From: Frigoribacterium sp. Leaf8
Lineage (GTDB): Bacteria > Actinomycetota > Actinomycetes > Actinomycetales > Microbacteriaceae
Reading direction: 5' to 3'
DNA: 64,000 nt
NCBI RefSeq assembly: GCF_001421165.1
Contig: NZ_LMKB01000006.1
Coordinates: 233,936 to 297,935, forward strand
A program made the position numbers and the translations under genes. The notes under the pieces were generated by a model. It saw only the letters and a program-made list of their open reading frames with translations, was not told where the DNA came from and did not search any database. Below are positions 56,219 to 63,264 of the stretch, piece after piece (within the stretch, counting starts at the first letter, position 1; the number at the start of each line of letters is the position of its first letter).

Positions 56219-57606
56219 TCCATGCCCTCCGTGACCGCGCGCCCGCCGGCGAGCTCGACGAACCGCTGCTCGAGGGAGCGTCCGGCCCGCACCTCGTCGA
56301 CCGTGCCGCTGGCGAGCACGTGGCCGTCGACGATCACCGCGACGCTGTCGCAGATGCGCTCGACGAGGTCCATGCTGTGGCTCGAGAGCAGCACCGTCCC
56401 ACCCCCGGCCACGTAGCGCTGCAGGACGTCCGTCACGGTCGCGGCCGAGACGGGGTCGACCGATTCGAAGGGCTCGTCGAGGACGAGGACCCGGGGCGAG
56501 TGGATGATCGCGGCGGCCAGGGCGATCTTCTTCGTCATGCCCACGGAGTAGTCGCTGACGAGACGACCGAGCGCGTCGTGGAGCCCGAACGCGGTGGCGA
56601 GGTCGGAGGAGCGCTTGCGCGCCGTCACGCCGTCGAGCCCCCGCAGGGTCGCGGAATAATAGAGGAGCTGGGCACCCGTCAGCCGGTCGAAGAGCCGCAG
56701 GCGGTCGGGGAGGACGCCGAGGCTTCGCTTCGCCGCGGCCGGGTCGCGCCAGACGTCGGCCCCGAGGACGGTCACGGTGCCGGCGTCGGGACGCAGGAGA
56801 CCGGTCACGATCGACAGGGTCGTCGTCTTGCCGGCCCCGTTCGGACCGACGATGCCGTAGAACGACCCGGCCCGCACCTCGAGATCGACGTTCTCGACGG
56901 CGACCGTGCCGCCGTAGCGCTTCATGAGCCCCGAGATCGACAGCACGACGGGCGCCTCGACGTCGACCTGACGGGTCGGTCGGACGTCGCCCTCGCTGTC
57001 GAGGGCCTCGGCGGCCTCGACGTCGTCGGCCTCGGTCTCGGCCTCGGGGACCTCGACGGTGGCCTCGTCGTCCGGGGCGGTCGCGCCGGCGGTCGTCGGT
57101 GCGTCGGCGGCGAGCGCGTCGTCCGGGGCGACCGCCGATTCCTCCTCGGCCGTCAGGGCGTCGCCGAAGTAGTCGTCGGCCGAGACGGGCACGACGACCG
57201 TACCGTCCGTCGTGGCACCCGCATCGGCGAGTTCGGCGACGACCTCTTCTTCCGCGGCCTTCGCCGCCGCCTCGGCCCGGGCGCGCGCGTTCGCGGCACG
57301 GGTCGCCGCTGCCTTCTTGGCCGCCGCCGACCGGTCGGCGGCGGTGCGCTGCGAGGGTTTGCGGGGCGACGCGGGCTTCCGGGGTGCCGGGGGCTTGCGC
57401 GCGGTCGACGACTTCGTCACCGGGACGCGGGGCGTCGCGGCCCCCGTCGACTCAGCCGTCCCCTCGGCCACGTCCCCCGCGGTCGTCGAGTCGTCGTCCA
57501 CTGTGTTCTCCCCCTGGTCGGACGCGCCCACCGCTCCGACCGTGTCGTCACCCGGTGTCGAGTCGGGGGCGATGTCACCCACTTCGTCCTCGCGCCGTCC
57601 AGCCAT
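56194..57606 (-). CDS. ABC transporter ATP-binding protein with long low-complexity N-terminus
   Basis: A 470-residue ABC ATPase. The nucleotide-binding domain starts only near residue 221: Walker A GPNGAGKT (254-261), Q-loop region, a degenerate signature DYSVGMTKK in place of LSGGQ, Walker B RVLVLDEPFESVD, and the switch His in LLSSHSMDL. The first 220 residues are low-complexity: acidic (1-60), Lys/Pro/Ala-rich with histone-H1-like KPPAPRKPASPRKPS and AAAKKAAATRAANARAR (66-120), then acidic again. No membrane span is present. It is coupled to the permease gene. TACGGT six bases before the ATG predicts a leaderless transcript. Confidence 0.85.
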   Translation of the reverse strand: MAGRREDEVGDIAPDSTPGDDTVGAVGASDQGENTVDDDSTTAGDVAEGTAESTGAATPRVPVTKSSTARKPPAPRKPASPRKPSQRTAADRSAAAKKAAATRAANARARAEAAAKAAEEEVVAELADAGATTDGTVVVPVSADDYFGDALTAEEESAVAPDDALAADAPTTAGATAPDDEATVEVPEAETEADDVEAAEALDSEGDVRPTRQVDVEAPVVLSISGLMKRYGGTVAVENVDLEVRAGSFYGIVGPNGAGKTTTLSIVTGLLRPDAGTVTVLGADVWRDPAAAKRSLGVLPDRLRLFDRLTGAQLLYYSATLRGLDGVTARKRSSDLATAFGLHDALGRLVSDYSVGMTKKIALAAAIIHSPRVLVLDEPFESVDPVSAATVTDVLQRYVAGGGTVLLSSHSMDLVERICDSVAVIVDGHVLASGTVDEVRAGRSLEQRFVELAGGRAVTEGMEWLQNFSD

Positions 57607-57612
57607 CGCCCC

Positions 57613-57618
57613 ACCGTA
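57613..57618 (-). promoter_or_regulatory. -10 box TACGGT, leaderless ABC transporter operon
   Basis: Minus-strand TACGGT, six bases (GGGGCG), then ATG at 57606. Confidence 0.55.
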
Positions 57619-57712
57619 CCAAGGCCGCGACGCCGACCGGTCGACGGGTGACTCATATCACGAAACGGACACGCTTCGGGCACGGTCCCTGGCCGCTCCT
57701 GGCCCCATCGGG

Positions 57713-57718
57713 TAGTCT
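57713..57718 (+). promoter_or_regulatory. Possible -10 box TAGTCT in the 264-bp divergent gap
   Basis: The divergent gap 57607-57870 holds no ORF I can support. TAGTCT could start a leader of about 150 bases for the nucleotidyltransferase gene. No -35 box or riboswitch-like fold was recognised in that leader. Confidence 0.35.
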
Positions 57719-57870
57719 GCAACAGCACGACGACGTGTCCAGATCGATGCTCCGCGGTGAACACCGCTCGAACACGAGGCGAATCGCACCCAGAGACGGG
57801 TCCGGTCCGCACCGCCGGGGCCACCGCAGAGCCCGTCCCGCATGGGCTCGCCCCTTGTGAGGAGACCAGC

Positions 57871-58584
57871 GTGAGCAAGAACGACACGAACCACCGCCAG
57901 CAGATCGTCATCCTGGCCGCCGGGCTCGGCAGCCGCCTCGGCCGCTCGTTGCCCAAGGCACTGACCGAGCTCAGCGACGGCCGCACCATCATGCAGCAGC
58001 AGTTCGACAACATCCGGGACGCCTTCGGGCCCGACGCCCGGGTGACCGTCGTCGTGGGCTACAAGTTCGAGCACATCGTCGAGGCGTTCCCGTCGGCCTC
58101 GTTCGTCTACAACGAGATGTACGACCAGACCAACACGTCGAAGAGCCTGCTCCGCGCCCTGCGGGCCAGCGCCTCCGGTGGCGTCCTGTGGATGAACGGC
58201 GACGTCGTCTTCGACCCCACGGCCCTGACTCGCGCGGCCCGCCTGGTCCGCGACGACCAGTCGTTCGTCACCGTCAACACCTCGAAGGTGTCCGACGAAG
58301 AGGTCAAGTACACGACCGACGCCGAGGGCTACATCGCCGAGTTGTCGAAGCAGGTCAAGGGTGGTCTGGGCGAGGCCGTCGGCATCAACTTCGTGTCGAA
58401 GGCCGACAAGGCGACGCTCATGCACCAGCTCTCGAAGGTCGACAACCAGGACTACTTCGAGCGTGGCATCGAATTGGCCATCGGCCAGGACGGGCTACGC
58501 TTTGAGCCCGTGGACATCTCCGACCTCTACGCCGTCGAGGTCGACTTCGCCGAAGACCTCGAGCGCGCGAACCTGTTCGTCTGA
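57871..58584 (+). CDS. Sugar/choline-phosphate-type nucleotidyltransferase (LicC-like)
   Basis: A 237-residue cytoplasmic nucleotidyltransferase. The N-terminal motif IVILAAGLGSRLGRSLPKAL (about 12-31) binds the NTP. VYNEMYDQTNTSKSLLRAL and LWMNGDVVFD with metal-binding Asp resemble LicC-type phosphocholine cytidylyltransferases and related sugar-1-phosphate enzymes. It would activate a building block for a cell-wall polymer, consistent with the ABC polymer exporter encoded next and the glycerophosphotransferase further on. GTG start with TGAGGAG 6 bases upstream. A hairpin 5 bases after the stop precedes the exporter genes. Confidence 0.82.
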   Translation: MSKNDTNHRQQIVILAAGLGSRLGRSLPKALTELSDGRTIMQQQFDNIRDAFGPDARVTVVVGYKFEHIVEAFPSASFVYNEMYDQTNTSKSLLRALRASASGGVLWMNGDVVFDPTALTRAARLVRDDQSFVTVNTSKVSDEEVKYTTDAEGYIAELSKQVKGGLGEAVGINFVSKADKATLMHQLSKVDNQDYFERGIELAIGQDGLRFEPVDISDLYAVEVDFAEDLERANLFV

Positions 58585-58588
58585 ACCG

Positions 58589-58606
58589 AGCCGTCTCCCG
58601 ACGGCT
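58589..58606 (+). terminator. Hairpin between nucleotidyltransferase and exporter genes
   Basis: AGCCGTC and GACGGCT form a perfect 7-bp stem around TCCC, 4 bases after the stop. It may partly terminate transcription inside the operon. Confidence 0.4.
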
Positions 58607-58645
58607 GCGCGCCGGTGCCTGGTGTCCTGAACGAGAAGGACGTCC

Positions 58646-59443
58646 GTGAGCACTGACCTGGCCGAACGGCCCCGTCGTAGCGGCTTCGCGCGGTACCGAC
58701 AGACGCTGTGGCTGCTGACGAGCCGCGACCTCAAGGTCCGGTACTCGACGTCGAAGCTCGGCTACTTCTGGTCGATCCTCGACCCGCTCGTCATGTCGGG
58801 CATCTACTTCTTCGTCTTCTCGGTCGTCTTCAAGCGGTCGGTCGGCGACGAGCCGTACATCGTCTTCCTGCTCTCGGGCCTCCTGCCCTGGATGTGGTTC
58901 AACGGGGCGGTGTCCGACAGCACCCGGGCGTTCATCCGCGAGGCGAAGCTCGTCCGGTCGACCAAGATCCCCCGGACGATCTGGGTGTTCCGGCTCGTCG
59001 GCTCGAAGGGCATCGAGTTCACCCTCAGCCTTCCCGTCCTGGCCTTGTTCGCCGTCGTGGGCGGCGCGCACCTGCAGTGGCAGGTGGTGTTCTTCCCCCT
59101 GGCCATGGTCATGCAGACCGTGCTCGTCGCCGGGGTGGGGCTGATCGTCGCGCCGCTCGTCGTGTTCTTCCGCGACCTGGAGCGCGCCACGAAGCTCGCC
59201 CTCCGGTTCGCCTTCTACGCCTCGCCCATCATCTACGGCACCCAGGACCTCCCCGAGAGCCTCCACCTGCTGGCGGCGTTCAACCCGTTGAGCGGCATCT
59301 TCGGCCTCTACCGGTCGGCGTTCTTCCCGGAACAGTTCGACCTCACCGAGGTGCTGGTCGGCGGAGGCGTGTGCGTCGTGGTCCTGGCGGTCGGGCTGCT
59401 CGTCTTCCGAGCCAGCGAACGTGCCGTCCTGAAGGAGATCTGA
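58646..59443 (+). CDS. Polysaccharide/teichoic acid ABC exporter permease (Wzm/TagG-like)
   Basis: A 265-residue ABC-2 permease that exports an undecaprenyl-linked polymer. The amphipathic start LLTSRDLKVRYSTSKLGYFW is typical of Wzm/TagG proteins, and six hydrophobic segments follow, with SGLLPWMWFNGAV and FRDLERATKLALRFAFYASPIIYG as the conserved blocks. The last segment is followed by FRASERAVLKEI. GTG start with GAGAAGGA upstream. The stop and the next ATG share one base (TGATG). Confidence 0.92.
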   Translation: MSTDLAERPRRSGFARYRQTLWLLTSRDLKVRYSTSKLGYFWSILDPLVMSGIYFFVFSVVFKRSVGDEPYIVFLLSGLLPWMWFNGAVSDSTRAFIREAKLVRSTKIPRTIWVFRLVGSKGIEFTLSLPVLALFAVVGGAHLQWQVVFFPLAMVMQTVLVAGVGLIVAPLVVFFRDLERATKLALRFAFYASPIIYGTQDLPESLHLLAAFNPLSGIFGLYRSAFFPEQFDLTEVLVGGGVCVVVLAVGLLVFRASERAVLKEI

Positions 59444-60204
59444 TGACCATCGCCGGACCTCGCCCCGTGATCCGCGTCGACGGGGTCGGCATCCGCTTCC
59501 GCCGCAACCGACGTGGCCGACGGTCGTTCAAGGACCTCTTCGCCGACAGCGGCAGGCGGTCCCGGCCGGGCGAGTTCTGGGCCCTGCGCGACATCAGCTT
59601 CGAGGTGCAGCCGGGCGAGGCCATCGGCGTCGTGGGACGCAACGGCCAGGGCAAGTCGACGTTGCTGAAGCTGGTGGCCGAGGTGATCCTGCCCGACACC
59701 GGCACCGTCGAGGTGACGGGCGGCGTCGCGCCGCTCATCGAGATCACCGGTGGCTTCGTCGCCGACCTCACCGTCCGGGAGAACGTGTACCTGACCGCCG
59801 GCCTGCACGGCATGTCCCGCCCCGAGATCGACCGGCGCTTCGACGAGATCATCGAGTTCGCCGAGATCGGCGACTTCGTCGACACGCCCTACAAACACCT
59901 CTCGAGCGGAATGAAGGTCCGCATCGCGTTCGCCGTCATCTCGCGGCTCGAGGAGCCCGTCGTGCTGGTCGACGAGGTGCTCGCCGTGGGCGACAAGGCG
60001 TTCCGTGAGAAGTGCTACGCCCGGATCGGCGAGATGCTCGCCGACGGTCGCACGCTCTTCCTCGTGTCGCACAACGAACGCGACCTCAAACGATTCTGCC
60101 GACGGGGCCTCTACCTCGACAAGGGCGCCCTGGTGTTCGACGGCCCACTCGACGACGCCCTGGCCCGGTACGCCACCGATCACCCTCCCCGCCCCTCGGC
60201 GTAG
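59443..60204 (+). CDS. Polysaccharide/teichoic acid ABC exporter ATPase (Wzt/TagH-like)
   Basis: A 253-residue ABC ATPase paired with the preceding permease. It shows Walker A GRNGQGKS (65-72), KHLSSGMKVRIAFA as the signature, Walker B PVVLVDEVLAVGD and the switch region LVSHNERDLKRFC. The SSGMK variant and VDEVLAVGD are typical of Wzt/TagH ATPases. There is no C-terminal carbohydrate-binding domain, so the exporter should not recognise chain-end modifications as long Wzt proteins do. Its stop codon TAG forms part of the TAGGGT box for the next gene. Confidence 0.93.
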   Translation: MTIAGPRPVIRVDGVGIRFRRNRRGRRSFKDLFADSGRRSRPGEFWALRDISFEVQPGEAIGVVGRNGQGKSTLLKLVAEVILPDTGTVEVTGGVAPLIEITGGFVADLTVRENVYLTAGLHGMSRPEIDRRFDEIIEFAEIGDFVDTPYKHLSSGMKVRIAFAVISRLEEPVVLVDEVLAVGDKAFREKCYARIGEMLADGRTLFLVSHNERDLKRFCRRGLYLDKGALVFDGPLDDALARYATDHPPRPSA

Positions 60205-60207
60205 GGT
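60202..60207 (+). promoter_or_regulatory. -10 box TAGGGT overlapping the exporter ATPase stop codon
   Basis: TAGGGT, six bases (CGAGGG), then GTG at 60214. The first three bases are the stop codon of the exporter ATPase gene. Confidence 0.5.
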
Positions 60208-60213
60208 CGAGGG

Positions 60214-61017
60214 GTGCCCGAACGCAGTCAGCCCCACAGCCCCGACCACGACGCCTCGACGGCGGACGGACGACTCGTCGCCCGTGACGCCGGGAACTCG
60301 ACCGAGTACCACTACCAGACGTCCGCGCCCGACAGGTCCGAGGACACCGCCTGGGTGCGCCGTCTCGACAAGCTGCTGGCCGTCCAGCGTCCGGTGGTCG
60401 TCAAGCACGTCGCCACGCTGCGCCGTCGGCACAAGAAGGCGACACCACAGAAGCTGATCACCATCCTCGAACGCGAGTACCTCGCCGCGGTGACGACCGG
60501 CGGGGCCGCCGTCGGGGCCAGCGCCGTGATCCCCGGTGTCGGCTGGGGCGTGTCGTTGGCCCTCTCGGGTGTCGAGACCGCGGGCTTCCTCGAGGCGAGC
60601 GCCCTCTTCGCGCAGTCCGTGACCGAGGTCCACGGCATCGCCGTCTCGGACCCCGACCGCGCCCGGGCCCTCGTCATGGCGATGCTGCTCGGCGGCCCGG
60701 GTGCCAGCCTCGTCCGACAGTTCGCGGGCGAGGCCATGGGGACGGCCCCGGCCAGGACCGCGTTCTGGGGTGAGCTCGTGACCTCCAAGCTGCCCAAGGC
60801 GGCGATGAGTGGCCTGACCGACACGATCCGCAAGCAGTTCATCCGACGGTTCGCCGCGTCGCAGGGGGCTTCCGTCCTCGGCAGGGCCCTCCCGTTCGGC
60901 ATCGGTGCCGTCGTCGGAGGGACGGGCAACCACCTCCTCGGACGCAAGGTCGTCACGACGGCCCGCACGGCGTTCGGTGCGGCCCCTGCCGAATTCCCCC
61001 TCGACCTGTCGCTCTGA
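60214..61017 (+). CDS. Conserved-looking hypothetical protein with hydrophobic middle
   Basis: A 267-residue protein I do not recognise. Residues 1-45 are polar and disordered. KLLAVQRPVVVKHVATLRRRH (split) leads into a hydrophobic Gly/Ala segment (about 92-120, VIPGVGWGVSLALSGVETAG) and a second one near 145-165. A third, GIGAVVGGTGNHLLGRKVV, is near 230. The pattern suggests a membrane-associated helical protein; EcsC-like proteins have similar spacing but I cannot confirm it. GTG leaderless start nine bases after the exporter genes. It may belong with the cell-wall locus or be independent. Confidence 0.65.
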   Translation: MPERSQPHSPDHDASTADGRLVARDAGNSTEYHYQTSAPDRSEDTAWVRRLDKLLAVQRPVVVKHVATLRRRHKKATPQKLITILEREYLAAVTTGGAAVGASAVIPGVGWGVSLALSGVETAGFLEASALFAQSVTEVHGIAVSDPDRARALVMAMLLGGPGASLVRQFAGEAMGTAPARTAFWGELVTSKLPKAAMSGLTDTIRKQFIRRFAASQGASVLGRALPFGIGAVVGGTGNHLLGRKVVTTARTAFGAAPAEFPLDLSL

Positions 61018-61082
61018 CCGTTCCCCTCGCCAGGGCGACCCGGCGTCCGCGAGGCGGCCACGCGGGCCTCGCGCGAGGCGGC

Positions 61083-61102
61083 GACCCGTCCCGCGACGGG
61101 TC
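61083..61102 (+). terminator. Hairpin after the hypothetical gene
   Basis: GACCCGTC and GACGGGTC form a perfect 8-bp stem around CCGC, 65 bases after the stop codon, followed by CTCCCC. Confidence 0.5.
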
Positions 61103-61157
61103 CTCCCCAGTCAGCCGTCGTCCACAAGAACGCGCGTCGACCCGCGTCGGTCGCTCC

Positions 61158-61163
61158 TAGGGT
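61158..61163 (+). promoter_or_regulatory. -10 box TAGGGT, leaderless small gene
   Basis: TAGGGT, seven bases (CGACGAC), then ATG at 61171. Confidence 0.55.
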
Positions 61164-61170
61164 CGACGAC

Positions 61171-61452
61171 ATGACGACGTCGACCCTTGCCTACACCGTT
61201 CCCTTCAGCCTCGACCGCTCCCGCGCCCCCCGCGTCTACCGGCTGGTCAACGACTCCCCCGAGACCGTGACCGGCGTCAGGGTCACCCTGGTGGGCACCG
61301 GGCTCCTCGTCCCCGTCGCGACCACCCGTCTCGACCCCGACCACTCCGTCGACCTCTGCGTGCTGGGCGTCGAACTGAGCCGGAGTGCGATCGCCGTCGT
61401 GCGATGGTTCCGGCCCGGCGGCGACGAGTACCTCTGGCGGTTCAGTTTCTGA
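61171..61452 (+). CDS. Small hypothetical protein (93 aa)
   Basis: A 93-residue soluble protein with no family I recognise. It has a beta-rich look: YTVPFSLDRSRAPRVYRLVN, SPETVTGVRVTLVGTGLLVP and the C-terminal VVRWFRPGGDEYLWRFSF. A single Cys lies near 69. It could be a small immunoglobulin-like or beta-sandwich domain. The leaderless promoter and flanking hairpins on both sides support a real, single-gene unit. Confidence 0.6.
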   Translation: MTTSTLAYTVPFSLDRSRAPRVYRLVNDSPETVTGVRVTLVGTGLLVPVATTRLDPDHSVDLCVLGVELSRSAIAVVRWFRPGGDEYLWRFSF

Positions 61453-61458
61453 GCCTGG

Positions 61459-61480
61459 TCGTCGGAACCCTGGCCGACGA
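61459..61480. terminator. Bidirectional hairpin between convergent small genes
   Basis: TCGTCGG and CCGACGA form a perfect 7-bp stem around an 8-base loop, 6 bases after the preceding stop and 22 bases before the XRE-regulator stop. Confidence 0.5.
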
Positions 61481-61502
61481 GCCCTTCCCGTGAGGTGGCG
61501 GG

Positions 61503-61808
61503 TCAGCTGCTGAGCCGAGCGCGTCTCTCGGCGACGTAGTCCGCAGCCGTGAAGGCCTCGAGGACGGGCGGCAGGTGATCGGCCCCGAGGTCGGTGACCA
61601 GCACGCCCGGGTCGACCCCGAGCACGACGGCGAGACGGACGATCGTGTGCAACACGGGGTTGCCGATGCCGCGCTCGATCTTTCCGTAGTTGGACACGTT
61701 CATGCCCGCGAGGTGCGCCACCTCGTCCTGGCTCAGCCCGAGGCGCAGACGCTCGTCACGGATGCGTTCTCCGAAGAGGCGGGCGGCGGCGGACGTCGGT
61801 TCAGGCAT
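61503..61808 (-). CDS. XRE family helix-turn-helix regulator
   Basis: A 101-residue DNA-binding protein with one Cro/C1-type HTH domain (about residues 14-70): LSQDEVAHLAGMNVSNYGKIERGIGNP is split across the recognition helix region, and YGKIERG is the usual end of helix 3. A short C-terminal segment (EAFTAADYVAERRARL) may dimerise. There is no effector domain. The ATG at 61808 has GAGG close upstream. Target unknown; it lies beside the glycerophosphotransferase-like gene. Confidence 0.9.
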   Translation of the reverse strand: MPEPTSAAARLFGERIRDERLRLGLSQDEVAHLAGMNVSNYGKIERGIGNPVLHTIVRLAVVLGVDPGVLVTDLGADHLPPVLEAFTAADYVAERRARLSS

Positions 61809-61877
61809 GCCTCATGGATACGCTGCTCAGCGTCTGACATCCAGAGTCCACGGCACCGAGACATGAAAGCCCTGGTG

Positions 61878-61914
61878 CCTCAGACCCCTCGAGTGCGGTG
61901 CCGGGGGTCAGAGG
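61878..61914 (-). terminator. Hairpin overlapping the glycerophosphotransferase stop
   Basis: CCTCAGACCCC (61878-61888) pairs with GGGGTCAGAGG (61904-61914) over 11 positions with one mismatch. It includes the stop codon of the minus-strand gene, so it would terminate that transcript. Confidence 0.45.
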
Positions 61915-63212
61915 TCGGACGCCTCCGCGTCGCCGGCCTCCTGGTCGGCGTCGCCCGCCGAACCGGTCGAACGCGGGTCGTCGGTCGACGGCCGGCGCGC
62001 CGCGTAGTCGTCACGCAGCTGCACGAGGCGCGCCACCGCGCTCTCGAACCGATGCGTGGCCGCTCCGGGCGACGTGTCACCGAAGTGACGACGGACCCAG
62101 TGCTCGAGGCGACCCCGCGCCTCCGGATCGTCGACGACCCGATCGACGAGGGCGACGATGTCGCCCGCACCGTCGGCCGTCAACCACTCGGCGTCACCGA
62201 GGTAGCCCGATTCGTCGACGTCGGCCTCGACGGCGACCGGACGGGTCACGACGAGGGGACGGCCCGTGGCGAGGCGGTCGTAGACCATCGCCGAGATGTC
62301 GGTCACGGCGACGTCGGCCGCGGCCAGTTGCCAGCCGAGCTCGGGCCCCACGTCGTGGACGTGGTGGGCGTCGGGATCACGCGCGTTCGCCTCGCCGAGG
62401 GCCCGGATGATCGCCTCGTGCGCCCGCCGGTACTCGGGGTCGAGCACGCCGCTTCGCGGATGCGCCCGGTAGACGACCCGGTGACGCCCCGACGCCAGCA
62501 GGGCCCTGACGAGGGCGAGGCCGTGCGTCGCGATCGACCCGTACGCGGCCGCGGGACGGTCACCCTCCCAGGTCGGGGCGTAGAGCACGACGAGGCGGTC
62601 GTCGTCGGGGTAGGGCACCTCGCCCGAGAAGTGGTCGGCCTGCGGGCGTCCGATGGGCACGGCGCGCTTCTCGAGGTCGTAGTCCCAGAGCTTGGCGGCG
62701 AGGCGGTCCTTGGCGGCGTCGCCCGCGACGAAGGCGTAGTCGTAGGCCTTGAACTGGTTCGTCGTCATGTACATCTTGTCGCTCTCGCCGTGGTTGACGA
62801 AGACGTGCCACATGCGGCCGTACCGCATCATCTGGAAGTTCTTGGCGTTCTGGTTGACGTACAGGGTCAGGGCCAGCGGCTGAGCGGCGACGAAGTCCTC
62901 GAGGTCGGCCACCTTGCGGGCGTAGACCAGCGGTACCGGGCTCTCGTCGAGCATGGTCACCATGGTGCCCGGCGAACGGACGACGATGGCGACGGGGAAG
63001 GTCTCGGCCAGGTGGGCGAGAGGCGCGTACCACTGGCGGATCTGGTACATGTTGACGGCCGTGTCGGCGAAGTACACGGCGACGCGCACGGTGCCCGGAG
63101 CCGGCGTCACCGCGACCCGCGGGTCGCGCTCCAGCCGACGTCGACTGCTGCGGGAACGGACGGCCCGGCGGGCGAGGCTCCAGGCGAGCCCCAGGTCTCG
63201 GGTCAGCGGCAC
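61908..63212 (-). CDS. CDP-glycerol glycerophosphotransferase-like protein (TagF/TagB family)
   Basis: A 434-residue enzyme of the CDP-glycerol:poly(glycerophosphate) glycerophosphotransferase family, which builds teichoic-acid-type polymers at the inner membrane face. Typical blocks: AVYFADTAVNMYQIRQWYAP, MWHVFVNHGESDKMY, FVAGDAAKDRL, VVLYAPTWEGDRP, VVYRAHPRSG with the conserved His, and AAADVAVTDISAMVYDRL with the Asp/Ser donor-binding motif. There is no signal peptide. The C-terminal 35 residues are disordered. GTG start with GAGGAGG 4 bases upstream. It is expected to work with the nucleotidyltransferase and ABC exporter encoded 1.7 kb away on the other strand. Confidence 0.88.
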   Translation of the reverse strand: MPLTRDLGLAWSLARRAVRSRSSRRRLERDPRVAVTPAPGTVRVAVYFADTAVNMYQIRQWYAPLAHLAETFPVAIVVRSPGTMVTMLDESPVPLVYARKVADLEDFVAAQPLALTLYVNQNAKNFQMMRYGRMWHVFVNHGESDKMYMTTNQFKAYDYAFVAGDAAKDRLAAKLWDYDLEKRAVPIGRPQADHFSGEVPYPDDDRLVVLYAPTWEGDRPAAAYGSIATHGLALVRALLASGRHRVVYRAHPRSGVLDPEYRRAHEAIIRALGEANARDPDAHHVHDVGPELGWQLAAADVAVTDISAMVYDRLATGRPLVVTRPVAVEADVDESGYLGDAEWLTADGAGDIVALVDRVVDDPEARGRLEHWVRRHFGDTSPGAATHRFESAVARLVQLRDDYAARRPSTDDPRSTGSAGDADQEAGDAEASDL

Positions 63213-63264
63213 ATGCCCTCCTCGGGTCGGTCCGTCACCCGATCGGCGCCGGACCCCGGAAAGC

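Noticed and set aside
54590-56416. 608-codon plus frame opposite the ABC permease
   Set aside because: It is Asp/Arg/Gln/Glu-rich antisense sequence without domains; the permease on the minus strand has clear membrane segments and is coupled to its ATPase.
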